Source: Erigeron canadensis
Lineage: Eukaryota; Streptophyta; Magnoliopsida; Asterales; Asteraceae
Assembly (NCBI RefSeq): GCF_010389155.1
Contig: NC_057761.1
Span: forward strand, 13,704,501 to 13,768,500
Length of the DNA: 64,000 nt
Reading direction: 5' to 3'
This document shows, in pieces, positions 22,454 to 33,807 of the stretch (the first letter of the stretch is position 1; every line of letters starts with the position of its first letter). A program made the translations under genes and the position numbers. The notes under the pieces are model-generated. The model was given only the letters and a program-made list of their open reading frames with translations, was not told the origin of the DNA and ran no database searches.

Positions 22454-25400
22454 TCAGATTTTGATGTTGCTTAATTTTAGTTCAAAATCTTCCCATTTTG
22501 GACCAAGAGCTTTGATGAATTTGATGTTTAACTCAATCTCTGTTTTCTTGACATTGTTCTTTCTCAGTTCATTTATGACATTGCAGAACCTACAGTAGAC
22601 TGCCTCAAGAGATTCATTTGGCAATTTACTGAAGTTGTCAAACTCAGTCAAAACATTGGTCAATCTAATTGTCGAAGTCACATCAGCTCCTTCCATCTGT
22701 CTTGCCACCTCATCCCATATCTCCTTGGCTGTATCATAAGAATCAACTGAGCCATAGATTTCATCTGGCAATGCTTTGTATAAGCATGATCTAGCTCTGT
22801 TATCTACAGCTGTGCGATCTTTTTGTTCAGCATTCAAAAGATCAAGAGTCAGTATTGCACCAGTAGTGGGATGGCGATGAACTGCAAGTCCATTAAGGAT
22901 GGAATCTTTAAGCATATGACCATTTGTTTGACTTTCCACATTGTAACATCCCGAATTCTTTTATTCATTTCGTTTACCATTACCGTTAGTCAAAGTTGAC
23001 ATATTGTTAGGTGACCTTATATTTTAGGCGAATAATTATGGTGTTAATTATTCTGTGTTTATGTGGATAAATATGGATAGGCGTTCCATTAAATGTTATT
23101 AAAAGTGTTGATAAATATTTACTTATAATGCTTGTCGAGGTGTTATGTATTCCCTAGTAGTGTCTAACATTTATCAGATGTTATTATATGAAGTTACTTG
23201 AAGTTGTTATTTATTAGTAAAATTAGAAGGGTGTTAGATGTTAATTTAACAAAATTTTAATATATATATATACATTATTATTTGGCTGTGTCTAGCCGTC
23301 TAAACAGAAACTAAATAAAAAAACCTTAGGTTTATTGGCGTCGAATGAGAAAGTAAAAAGCTAAACACATTTGTTTTTGGAGTCTAAATCGTCGTTTAAA
23401 AACAAAAAAAGGGAGGCGGTTAAGTCTTGGGTTGTTGAGATCAAAAGAAGAAAGGGATAAGTTGGTTGACTTTTGTCTCTGGGTTTTGGTGTGCAGCAAA
23501 CGAACAAAGTAAGATGGGGATTTGTATTTTATTTTCTTTTGTTTATCCTACTGATATAGATATATTTATTGATAAAGAATAATAGTATTTTAGTTTAATT
23601 AGAGTCTAAGAATATGTTTGACCTCTGCATCTAGTTCACGTGAGCAATGAAAAGAATTAGAAAAAAAAATCTATTATTGTCTAGTACTATCTTTGATATT
23701 TAGTTATGTTAAAAGTGGGGTGGTGCACTGGTGTTTTTAATGAAATAAGATTATGGACCAATTTCTCAATTTTAATATTTTGTTGTCATAAATGGTGGTC
23801 CATGGTCATGTTGTTGTTTTGTGTTGTGTCTTAGAAGCTTTAAACGAGATATGCATATGTACATATATTATATGTTTGTGTTTTATGTACTTGTGGACCA
23901 CCATCATGAAAGTCAAATTTGTTGTCTTTTAATGATTTTCTTTTAGTAAAGGTTATATATATTTACAATTAATAGATGGTGCAACACCTTTATGTTAAAA
24001 TCTAAAAACGAGCATGTATGTATGTATTTTGGTATTGTTGTTTTCGAAAAAAAGAGTTTAAGCAGAATGAGTTTTGGTACAGTCGTTGGGTTCTTTAATT
24101 GTGCAGCCAAGAAAGATAAATAATACTGCTTGTTTTTTTATGGTATGGTATTTAGCAACTATTGTGTTAATTTATTTGGTAACCATTAAATATGAATTGT
24201 GTCTGTTTCGACCAGTCATTTTGCTTGACTTACTTTAGTCGTTGGTTATTTTTAGGTTGTCGGTAATACATAACAAGCTTGGTAAACTATTATTATTTGT
24301 GGTTGGTGAAGCGCAAAGGTAAGATAACTTACTTTTGACACTTCAGGAACACAACAAAACTTAGTTTTGATAATTAAACTCCCCTTTTATGTTGCTTAAA
24401 GTATCTCATGTATATGTTGGGTGTGGGATATATGAGGGAGGTTGACTTGGGTATTGTTCATGCATGTTTATGTAGTAATGAGATGTTTATTACATGATTT
24501 ACTTATGAAGCTTGTAGTTGGAGTTGTGAATATTTTGTGTGGACTTGTTGACATAGAACACTAGACATGATTTAAGTTGTCATGTCACGTGCACGATAAG
24601 GGCCCTAGTGTTGATGAGTAGTTTTGGTATAAGTTTCGAGCATTGTGTTGAAAGAGTTAAGTTTAACCCATAGTTAGCCTATTTAGGCTAGTTGTGCTGC
24701 GTTGATCAGTCGGGGGCACCGTACATGTTTCTCGTCTGACCCAATTAGCGTTGGTAGAGTAATTCCGGGTGAAGTGATTGACCACCGGTGTAGTAACGGG
24801 TTACTCATGGATTTGGTTATGCCTATCCATAACGACAATGATGGGCCCCGTAAGGCTTACCCATCTAGTCGGGTGTGAGGTTTCCTATTTGGTCATGTGG
24901 CCGCCTCACACAGCTTATTCGTGCAGATCTTATTTGGCATAACCTTTGTGTTGATTGTGTTAGTTGTGCAGTTAAGTAGCTAGTGTTGACATGGAGGATT
25001 GCTAGGCACATTATAGGATTTGATATACCTATTACGCAGATTTTGTGTTGATATTGTTGTAGTGCCTTTATGTATGCATGAGTTGTTTTATAATTGATTT
25101 AATTGGCAATCCTTTTCATTAAACTAACCTGTTATCTTACTCAGCTTTAATAGCTGACACTTGTTTTTGTGAAAATGTGTTGTGCTCTCAGGTTAGGCAG
25201 TAATTGGCGACTTGGTAGCATGGTTGTGAGATGGGTAGCTTTTATTGGAGCTTATGGATGTTGGCTTTAGTTACCCATAGTTGCATTTATTTAAGTAGAC
25301 CTATTTATTTAGCCGTTTGGCCGTTACTTTTTTGGTTTGATTGTGGGTTTCATTTAGATTATTGCGATGATACTTATTGGTAACACCTTTTGAGACATTT

Positions 25401-25634
25401 ATTATGTTTTATTGATTCTGTTAGGAATCAAATGAGATTTTTTTAAATGTTGCTTCCGCAATTTGTTAACGGTGTTATGTTTAAAGCTGAAAATTTTTTG
25501 AAATCCACATTTTTATAAAGAAGGGTGCTACACACATAGTCCATAAATCTTTTTTTCCATAGTCCATAGGAACCACGGTAGAGTCCTGGAGGTCTTGTAT
25601 CTGAACGCAAAGCCAATGCTTCACGAGAAGCCAT
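22454..25634 (-). pseudogene. gag: Copia gag N-terminal part, split by a solo LTR
   Basis: The start codon is at 25632-25634, followed by MASREALALRSDTRPP and YGLWKKRFMDYV. The frame then stops at the LTR boundary at 25533. On the other side, at 22939, the same phase resumes with ESQTNGHMLKDSIL, YKALPDEIYGSVDSYDTAKE and FDNFSKLPNESLEAVYCRF, a UBN2-like gag capsid domain. The insertion is clean because a 5-bp duplication flanks the LTR. Without the LTR the capsid frame would be open here. Confidence 0.85.
22942..25532 (+). repeat. Solo LTR inserted in copia gag
   Basis: The 2591-bp unit begins TGTAACATCCC and ends GGGTGCTACA. Perfect CACAT pentamers flank it at 22937-22941 and 25533-25537. 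There is no internal region. Its right half matches the LTR at 8576-13193, so both belong to one family. It is a solo LTR, the product of LTR-LTR recombination after insertion into copia gag. Confidence 0.95.
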
Positions 25635-26805
25635 TTGAGATTGATTTGATTTGAAAGATGAATTGAATTAAGAGTTGAGGAAATGAAACAGAAATTGAAG
25701 TATTTAGTGGAATTTGGCTAAGTAAGAAATGAAACTGAAATTGAAGTTTGTTTTTGGATTGAAGTAAAGGAAATGAAATGAAGTAATGAAGATCGTTTTG
25801 GTTTTGAGAAGTAGAAAATGAAACGATCTTGTTTGAAGATCGTCCTAGGGTTTGAAGATCTTGTTTGGAAAGAATTGGACAGAGTAACAGTAGGTAATGG
25901 AATGAAAAAAATTGAGCAAAACCAATCTAGAAGATCAGTTAGCCAAGAAGTGTGTGATTCCCAATCACAACTTCAAATGATCAACCAAAACACACTTGAC
26001 TTTAAAAGGAAATGAGACGGTCTTCAAAGGAACTGGGACGATCTTGGCAAGATCGTCCTAAGTTCAGTGTGCTGGGACGATCTTGGTCAGGATCGTCCTA
26101 GCTTTCACAAGGCTGGGACGATCTTGGTGAGGATCGTCCTAGCTTTCTTTCCCAAAACTTTCAAGTATAAAACACTTTCCAGGTATTTGAATTGACCAAT
26201 AGTCCTTACGGATTAATTAGCCACAACAAACACTTCACCACACACAATCACTTGTCAGAACGATCTTATGAGGATCGTCCTACAAGCCACAAAGCACTTA
26301 TATTGAAAAATGAGAATTTCAGAGACTGGGACAATCTTGTGAAGATCATCCTAGCCAAGATCGTTCTAGCTTCATCTTCTTCATCAGCATATCAGTTTCA
26401 AACACAAACTCCATTAATGACCTCAAAAAGCTTCAATATCTTTCGATTTACTAGGAGTTAGAACTTGAAATCACTTGCAAACTGATTGTTTTCACCTTAG
26501 CTACACACTGATTAACAAAATTCAACACAAAACACAACAGATTCAAATCCTAATTTTCGTGCCAAAAACTCAAAATTCAAACTCGAGATTTAGATCGAAT
26601 TAGAACTTGAAACTTGACAGGATTATGTTATCAACTATCACGAATCTATTGGTGAACAAATATCTGTGATGTTATGTGATTTGATAGGTGAAATTTGAAG
26701 AACAGTGGACGTAAAAAAAACAAACAGAAAAATGTAAATAATTTTTGATTTTTTTGATGAATTTGTGACTGAATTCAGTAATGGATCGAATCAAAATGAT
26801 GTTTT
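25635..26805 (-). other. Copia 5' leader with hairpin repeats
   Basis: This region lies between the PBS and the gag start. No coding is supported. From about 25806 to 26360 it holds repeated GGACGATCTTG...GATCGTCC units, each able to form a short hairpin. The most regular ones are at about 26036-26144. Confidence 0.65.
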
Positions 26806-26817
26806 GCTCTGATACCA
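26806..26817 (-). other. Copia primer binding site, tRNA-iMet type
   Basis: The minus strand reads TGGTATCAGAGC just inside the 5' LTR. It fixes the element's orientation. Confidence 0.9.
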
Positions 26818-26819
26818 CA

Positions 26820-27157
26820 TGTCATAACACGATTTCTAGCACCGAATTCAAGTCAACAATGGCGGTTTTGTGAGAGTGTGTGTTCTTGGTGTTTGTATGT
26901 GTTTTGAGAGAGAAAGTGTGTGTAATTGGAAAGTTGGGATTAATGTGAATGGTAAAGGTTACAATGATTGTGTATGTGATCAAAGTTCTAAAGTTATGAT
27001 TACTAACGTAGGAAGGGGGTATTTATAAGCTGACTATACAATTATGCTAATTATCACAATTAGCCCCTCAACCTTAGTAATCATTTACCTATGACTTAAC
27101 AACAAGTAAGTTCACTATTCTAAATTATAATTTATCACTATTTTTGAATTTCTAACA
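26820..27157 (-). repeat. Copia 5' LTR
   Basis: 338 bp. On the minus strand it starts TGTTAGAAATTC and ends TTATGACA. It pairs with 14099-14421. The PBS lies two bases beyond its end. Confidence 0.9.
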
Positions 27158-27179
27158 ACAGGTAAGAATCCATCGTAAT

Positions 27180-28140
27180 GAATTTGATACTAACTCAGAT
27201 GTTGTTTTTATGTTCAAAACTCTGCAGGAACAACTAGCGAAAGCGCATTTAGAGAATCTTTCCAGATTCGATAGCCTGAAGTCGAGAATGACGGAAAGCG
27301 GGGGTCAAGGCCCTAGGAATGAGGGAATCAGAATTCATGACCTAGAAGCTCCTAAAAATTCTCCCATGAACAACAGCAGCATTAATTTTGGAGGAACAGG
27401 GACACAAGGAACTTCAGCCACCCAGTCGTCGGGATATTTATTTTCTCCTCCTCCAAAACCTGGATTTGCATCCTTCTTTCACGCAGGAAATAGCTCCAAC
27501 AATAACAACAATAACAATGAACAAACACCTCCGTCATCTATGGTGGTTCCAGGTTTATTTACTCCCTCTATTAACTGCGAAAATAATGCTAACGATATGC
27601 AGGATAATATGGCAAATACGTATCTAGCGAGAGAGTTGTAGAAAATTAAGGAGCTAATTGCTACAGTTACGGGATACTGTCAGCCAATTCCGGAGGCTGA
27701 CCCGTCTGCGTACAAAATTTCCAGATTTGTCCCGGCCATCGCCAATGTCGAAGTTCCAAAGAAATTTTCAGCGCCTCATATGAAGACGATGGAACTACAG
27801 ACCCAGAAGAGCATGTGGCTCAATACTTGGAGAGAATGGAAGCAGTTCCCATTCCGACAGACTTAAAAGAAGCATGTCTGTGTAAAGGTTTTGGGGCTAC
27901 ATTATCAGGAGCAGCCCTAAAGTGGTTACTTAATTTATCAACTAGTTCTATATTTTCTTTTGCGCATCTAGTTAATCAATTTAATTTAAAGTTTTCTTGT
28001 AGTAGAGGTTTCGAAACAATAACAAGCAACCTCTATCAAGTTGTTCAAAAAACTAATGAGACTTTATAAGAATTTTTTAACAGGTTTACAGAAGAATCTT
28101 TAGAAATTCTAAAACTAGATATGACTACGTCCAAATAGGA
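27180..28140 (+). pseudogene. gag: Tat 1 gag
   Basis: Frames hold FKTLQEQLAKAHLENLSRF, IRIHDLEAPKNSPMNN, an Asn-rich stretch encoded by AAC/AAT repeats at about 27495-27520, and the capsid part HVAQYLERMEAVPIPTDLKE and LCKGFGATLSGAALKWL. Stops lie at 27639-27641, near 28067 and near 28137. It is close to the Tat 2 gag from 41265. Structural role only; inactive. Confidence 0.8.
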
Positions 28141-28154
28141 GAGCAGAAACTTCT

Positions 28155-28540
28155 GTGTTTAGGCCAAGCAAAAACAAGCGTTACACAAGATCAGTACAGC
28201 ACAATGCGGTTGAAAAACCCGGAAATCCTCAATATCCTAAATTATCTGAATATTGCTTCTCTGTTAATGCTGCAGGGATAGTAGCGGCAATGAAGAATCT
28301 TGGGGACAAAGTTAGATGGCCCCCTAAAAATCCAAAGCCAGATGCCAACAAGGATAAGTCAAGATGGTGCGCCGCCTATCATAAAGTTTTTGGGCATACC
28401 AAAGAAGAATGTTTTGCCTTTAGATGAGAAGTCGGGATCCTTCTTGGCAAGGGATATTTGACAGAACTATTTGGCAAAAAGAAAGCTTAGGATATTGACA
28501 TTAAAGACTTGGGCAAATAAAACCAACACCCACCTAGACC
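28155..28540 (+). pseudogene. Tat 1 gag C-terminal zinc-binding remnant
   Basis: The frame includes KVRWPPKNPKPDANKDKSR, then WCAAYHKVFGHTKEECFAF, resembling the single Cys/His motif in Tat gag. A similar segment (GWCAFDKDFSHMTKDCLAL) is found at 49792-49989. It is followed by a stop at 28425-28427. Confidence 0.6.
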
Positions 28541-28584
28541 CAAGTCAACCCTAGCTAATGCTCGAATTATTAACTATATTTTAG

Positions 28585-28971
28585 GTGGATCGGAAGTATG
28601 CGGAACGTCTTACTCTGCAACAAAGAAAAACGCAAAAGTGGCTAAATCGGAATGAGGAGATAAGCCAACCCAAAAAATCCAGTGTGCTACACATGGATAA
28701 AGTGACTTTCGAAGAAGATGATATGGATAATATCCAGGATCCTCATCATGATGGTTTGGTTGTAACCTTATATGTGGCTAACCATTTTGTGCGCAAGATC
28801 TTAATTGATAATGGCAGATCAATCAACATCATAAAACTAGAAACGCTGAAAAGGATGGGGATCTCTGAAGAAAAATTGGCGGGAAATCTACAGTTCTCGT
28901 TGGTTTCAGCGGAGAAACGAAAAAATACTTATGGCGAAATTAAATTGCCAGTTTACGTTGAAGGCATAATC
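28585..28971 (+). pseudogene. Tat 1 protease, left part
   Basis: VVTLYVANHFVRKILIDNGRSINIIKL contains the retroelement protease site in the degenerate form DNG. The frame runs to KLPVYVEGI and is then cut by the reversed element at 28972. The remainder lies at 36077-36300. Confidence 0.75.
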
Positions 28972-29041
28972 TGTCACAGCCCGACTAAGGCGGAAAACTC
29001 GGGATGCGACGCATAGTACACGCGTCATGGATATTACGTAA
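28972..29041 (-). repeat. 3' LTR remnant of chromovirus-like element
   Basis: About 70 bp match the beginning (plus strand) of the LTR at 33808: TGTCACARCCCGACTA, AAACTCGGGATGCGA and GCATAGTACAC. Integrase coding abuts it at about 29042. Confidence 0.85.
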
Positions 29042-29365
29042 CTTAGTCAGTTGATCTACTACAACCCATATTGCATCCTTACCACTACTGGTTCTAGGTA
29101 ACTTGGTGACGAAGTCAATGGTAATACTTTCCCACTTCCATTCGGGAATCTCTGGTTGTCTTAGCAATCCTCCTGGTTTCTGGTGTTCTGCTTTAACCTT
29201 CAGACACGTTAAACACTTGCTCACATAAACCGCCACATCGTTTTTCATTCCTGGCCACCAAAATAGATCTTGCAAGTTTTGATACATCTTATCTATCCCT
29301 GGGTGAATAGAATATCTCGTTTGATGCGCTTCATCCATTATTAGCTTTCTTAATCCACCATACAC
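29042..29365 (-). pseudogene. Integrase of chromovirus-like element, truncated
   Basis: [40 protein letters not shown] and [19 protein letters not shown] give the zinc-binding domain and the beginning of the core ([23 protein letters not shown]). The sequence ends before the second Asp and the Glu, so it cannot be active. Confidence 0.85.
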
Positions 29366-29371
29366 AGGTAT

Positions 29372-29965
29372 CTACAATCGGTCGCAAAAATACCGTCCTC
29401 CATCTTCTCTTCGATCGAATTGTTCTGCCATACCTCCCAACCCTTCTCTATCAATATTTTCCTTCTTGTTTGCTTCTACTTGTGCCCCAATCACCCTATC
29501 CTTCAGACTGTTGTGTACGGTAATGCTCATAGCTCTAATTCGTCTTGGTCTAACTCTTTTCTTCCTACTCAAGGCATCAGCTACCACATTTACCTTCCCT
29601 GGATGATAACAGATCTCCCACTCATAATCGCTAAACAATTCTAACCATCGTCTCTATCGCATATTAAGATCTTTCTGATTAAAAATATGTTGAAGGCTCT
29701 TATAATCTGTGTATATCACACTCTTTGTCCCATATAGGTAATATCTCCAACACTTCAGCGCGAAAACGATAGCTCCGAACTCCAAATCGTGAGTCGTGTA
29801 ATTCTTCTCATGGATCTTCAGCTGTCGAGAAGCATATGCAATAACCTTTCCTCTCTGCATCAATACACACCCTAATCCTTGTCCCGACGCGTCACAATAA
29901 ACAATAAAGTCGTCAGATCTGTCAGGAAGACTTAAGATCGGCGCATTACATAACTTCTCCTTCAT
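29372..29965 (-). pseudogene. RNase H of chromovirus-like element
   Basis: [45 protein letters not shown] and [15 protein letters not shown] are present. After a stop near 29650, [16 protein letters not shown] closes the domain. The order is that of Ty3/gypsy pol. Confidence 0.85.
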
Positions 29966-30069
29966 TATTCTGAAAGCTTCTTCTTGTTTCTCACCTAATC
30001 AAAACTTCTATCCTTGTGTGTCAACAACGTTAGGGGTTGTACGATCTTTGAGAAGTTTTCGATGAATCG

Positions 30070-30975
30070 TCAGTAGTAGCCAGCTAATTCAAGGAACTGT
30101 CTGATCTCTGTTGGTGTCTCCAGCCTTCTCCAATGCTCCACTGCTTCTATCTTGCTGGGATCAACCTTTATTCCATCCTTATTAACTACAAGACCCAAAA
30201 ACTTCACCTCTTCCAACCAAAATTCACAATTTGAAAACTTTCCATACATCTTTTCAGTTCTCAGAAGCTCTAACGCTTGCCTAAAATGTACTTCGTGCTC
30301 TTTCTTGGTCTTTGAGTAGATGAGGATGTCATCGTTGAATACAATAATAAACTGATCTAAATAAGGCTTACATACACGGTTCATGAGATCCATGAAAATA
30401 GCAGGCGCGTTTGTCAATCCAAAGGGCATCACTAAAAACTCGAAGTGCCCATATCTCGTTCTAAAAGTTGTCTTTGGAATGTCCTCTTCACGTACTCTCA
30501 GCTGATGGTAACCCGAATGAAGATCAATCTTCGAGAAGTACTTAGCGCCTTGCAACTAATCGAATAGCTCTTCAATGTGCGGTAATGGATATCGATCTTG
30601 ATCGTTAGCTTGTTCAACTCGTGATAATTAATGCACATGTGAAAGGTCCCGTCCTTCTTTTTAACAAATAATATCGGTGCGCCTTAAGTCGAAGAACTTG
30701 GTCGGATGAATCCTTTATCTTGTAATTCTTGCAATTGTGTCGCTAGTTCTTGCATTTTGGAAGGAGCCAAACGGTATGGTGACTTAGCTACTGGCATAGC
30801 GTTAGGTACCAGATCAATGCGAAACTCGACTTGTCTAGGTAGGGGTAATCACACCACATCATCAGGAAAAACATCGGAGAATCACGCACGATATGAATAT
30901 CAGCTAGCTTGACTACTTTTTCGGTAGCACTCATAAGATGTCGGTCGATGGTTTCGGTTCGCTCACCATGAATCT
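30070..30975 (-). pseudogene. Reverse transcriptase of chromovirus-like element
   Basis: The main frame (30070-30555) has [32 protein letters not shown] and the catalytic box as FNDDILIYS, where most relatives have FIDDIL. Upstream (30556-30975) the fingers are degraded by stops but [19 protein letters not shown] and [13 protein letters not shown] remain. It joins a frame-broken thumb and RNase H downstream. Confidence 0.85.
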
Positions 30976-31353
30976 CTAGTACATGCCATCACTCATAGGT
31001 ATTCTAAGAATTTTTGCGCGACAAACAATAGATGCATCAACACGGGACAACCAATCCATCCCAACGATAACATCAAAGCTACCCATTCCAAACGGAATCA
31101 AGTCAATGTAAAACGAATAGCCCTCAAGAGTAAAAATACATTTAGGCACTACACGATCTAGTCTAGCCAGTTGACCACTAGCTACCTCTATCTCATAATA
31201 AGTATGCAAGTAACATGTTGGCACATTTAAGTTACAGAAAAAGTTAGTAGACACGAAACTATAGTCGGCTCCAGAATCGAATAACACAGTAGCATCATGA
31301 TCGTTTAGAGAAAATGTACCAGTAACAACATTAGGATCATTAGCAGCTTCCAC
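30976..31353 (-). pseudogene. Aspartic protease of chromovirus-like element
   Basis: TGTFSLNDHDATVLFDSGADYSFVS has an intact DSGA active site. The flap region and GSFDVIVGMDWLSR follow. The 125-codon frame is free of stops, bounded by a TAG at its end and a frame change upstream. Confidence 0.85.
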
Positions 31354-31358
31354 AACAT

Positions 31359-32793
31359 TTAAGGCAAAGACCCGACCTCTGGCTTGTTGTCCTTGGTTAG
31401 CTCTTGGTGGAGGCGGACCGGCAATCTGAAGTTGGTTAGGGTTCGCTGCTGCTGGGGTTGGCTGATGGTTAAGTCAAGGACAAAGGTTACGGTAGTGATC
31501 AGTGTTCCCACACTCATAACAAGCCCCTCGGTTACCTTGAAGGTTTCTGGCATTAGGTCGGATGACATTCAATGGTACAACATTCAGTGGTGCTGCTTGA
31601 ACTCGTGGTGCTCTACAATCTCTTGCAGGATGGCCAAACTTTTGACAGTTGAAACAAGTTTTACATGGTGAAGTCGCCAGATGGTGCATATTACACTTCC
31701 CACATAAAGGGTGCTAGCCAACATAACCCTTCTGGCCCATCTCAGTTGATGCATACACTCTTCCCACTCTTGCTCTTTTGTCTCCCCTGAATTCCCTCCT
31801 CTTACTCGTCTCCACCGACTCCCTTCTCTTGCTTCTTCCCCTACTTAGAATACCACTTCTTACTAGTTCTTCAGTCAGACAACCTACCTTGCTCACAACA
31901 TCTCGAATAGTGACCGGTCCAGCAGTCACCACTTGCACACGAACATGTGGTTCTAACCCAGCAATATACTTCTCAATCCATTTTGGCTCAGGATCTACCA
32001 GGTGGGGAATCAATCTAGATAACTCATAGAATTTACTAGTGTAGCCAGCATGATCTGCTCCAACCATCGTAAGCTGTAGGAACTCAGTATGCAATTTCTG
32101 TAACTCGTGGACAGGGCAAAACCCTACTTGCATCAGATCCTTGAACTCCTTCCAAGGCATAGCCAAGGCTGCATCTCTTCCTCCTCTGACGCGGATCTCA
32201 TTGTTCCACCATGACAAAGCATCAGGCACAAAACATCCAGCAACATAAGTAACTCTCTGATCATAAGTGCAGTGACTCATAGCAATTACGGCCTCCATCT
32301 TCTCCATCCACTGGAGATAAGCAGTTGCTCCACCCTTCCCATCAAAATCAATAGCCTTGCAGTTGAGGAAATTTTTTGTAGGTACATCCTTGGCGGTATC
32401 TCGTATTACTATTCTTCGTAACAATCGCTTCGTGCTCAGCAACAATAACGACCTCATCTCTGACTTGCTTTGCCTCTTGAACCACCGCTTCTTGTCTTTC
32501 CACTTCAGCTTCATTTCTGGATCGTTGTCCTACATTTCTAATGTTAACTCCCTGTACGGCTGCCACTTGAGCCGCAAGAGTTGGCAATAGTGTCGTAAGT
32601 TGCTCAGCTAGGGTTCCATTCGGCTCTTGAACCTCCACATGTTCTCCACGACCACCTCGGCCACCACGGCCGCCACAACCACGTCTACCACCACGACCAC
32701 CACGGCACCACCTCGGCCACCTTGGCCTTCTTGAGTTTCGGCCTTAGCATTTGCTCTAGTTCGCACCATTTTTCCTATATTAGGAAAAGACAT
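31359..32793 (-). pseudogene. gag: Gag of chromovirus-like element
   Basis: From the start at 32791-32793 (or MVRTRANAK a few codons in), a Gly/Arg-rich stretch is frameshifted near 32650. The capsid domain follows (GGATAYLQWMEKMEAVI, ALSWWNNEIRVRGG, EFLQLTMVGADHAGYTSKF). Two zinc knuckles come next: CFNCQKFGHPARDC and CYECGNTDHYRNLC. Frame changes near 32500 and stops near 31711 and 31470 break it. The capsid part is the same family as the remnant at 170-538. Confidence 0.85.
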
Positions 32794-33787
32794 TATCGGT
32801 GTTAGATCAAGGAAATAGTCGTTCGTGACATCATTTACGCACTCTCAAACACACTCGTGTTATCTTTTTACGATTCTAGATATTTATGCATTCATAACTT
32901 CACGCAAGCTCAAGAATTTAAGTACCACAATTTCATGTTAAACAATATCATCAATGCCAGTCATGCAGTACAAGGTAATATCACAATTAAACATTCATTA
33001 ATTACAACAAACGGGCAAGTCGAATCTGACCTCTACATCCAACCCACCATTCATGTATGTATACAGGGTGTACCAATGGCTAACCCTCCACATGTCCGGT
33101 AAATTAGATGTATCGATCAAATTTCAAAAGCTAAAGTGCGGTCCGAATCTAACACCTACATCCGTTGCACTAGTGGTGTATGTATACAGGGTATACCAGC
33201 GGCTAACCCTCCACACCCCTAGTACATCTAATGCAAGGTTGGATCACGGTACAGGATGCTCTCTAAGTATTGGCAAGGTATGTATACAGGGTGTACCAAC
33301 GGCTGACCCTCCACCCAACCAACACCCATTAAGCAGCCCAGGGTTTCTACCACACTCTAACCATTGGGGCGCGATCAATGTTGCTAACAACTCCACAGGC
33401 ACATATACCCAACGCGAAAAGTTGATCAGGCTTTTTCTGTGATGATATATCGCCATACTTTGTCGCTAACAACACTTCATTTCGCTGGGGACATAAGAAT
33501 AATAATAACAAACAATCTCCAACGTCTCTTCCTCAAGTTCAAGTCACAATTTCGACCGGCACAAGCACATCTACGAACTCCCACATATAGCAAAACATTC
33601 CTTGATTCCTAAGTGGCTAAGTAGCATGGTACTAAATGCACAAGATCATAAAACTCAATATATATGAATCATCAAATCAGATGTCACATAAGATTTACTG
33701 GAACATGATGCACACATAATTCCTATTCTGCATGCTATGTGAGGTTCTTAGGTTATAGTCTAGGCAAAACCACCTAATTCTCTATAA
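32794..33787 (-). other. Leader of chromovirus-like element with three repeats
   Basis: Non-coding. A block of about 40 bp containing GTATGTATACAGGGT, GGCTRACCCTCCA and neighbouring bases occurs three times, near 33053, 33177 and 33279. Confidence 0.6.
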
Positions 33788-33804
33788 CCACGACTCTGAT
33801 ACCA
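33788..33804 (-). other. Primer binding site, tRNA-iMet type
   Basis: The minus strand reads TGGTATCAGAGTCGTGG just inside the 5' LTR. It has a longer match to tRNA-Met than the other PBS copies in the window. Confidence 0.9.
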
Positions 33805-33807
33805 ATC

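Larger units (their letters stand above)
14099..27157 (-). mobile_element. Ty1/copia retrotransposon, decayed, with solo LTR inside gag
   Basis: On the minus strand the order is 5' LTR (26820-27157), tRNA-Met PBS, repeat-rich leader, gag, protease, integrase, reverse transcriptase, RNase H, PPT, 3' LTR (14099-14421). That is the copia order. The flanking pentamers ACAAG (14094-14098) and ACAGG (27158-27162) look like a target duplication with one change. Every coding domain has stops or frameshifts. A 2.6-kb LTR of another family is inserted in gag. Zinc-knuckle gag is followed by a long coiled-coil region before protease. The lineage within copia is not certain. Confidence 0.9.

Noticed and set aside
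32608..32793. Frame with poly-Val/Ala that looks like a membrane segment
   Set aside because: It is the Gly/Arg-rich gag N-terminus read out of frame after a one-base shift.
33050..33320. Regular repeats with spacers that could suggest a CRISPR array
   Set aside because: There are three degenerate copies only, in a plant retroelement leader with unequal spacing.
33053..33442. 129-codon plus-strand frame in the chromovirus leader
   Set aside because: It runs over the three 40-bp leader repeats, has no similarity to a known domain and lies antisense to the leader.
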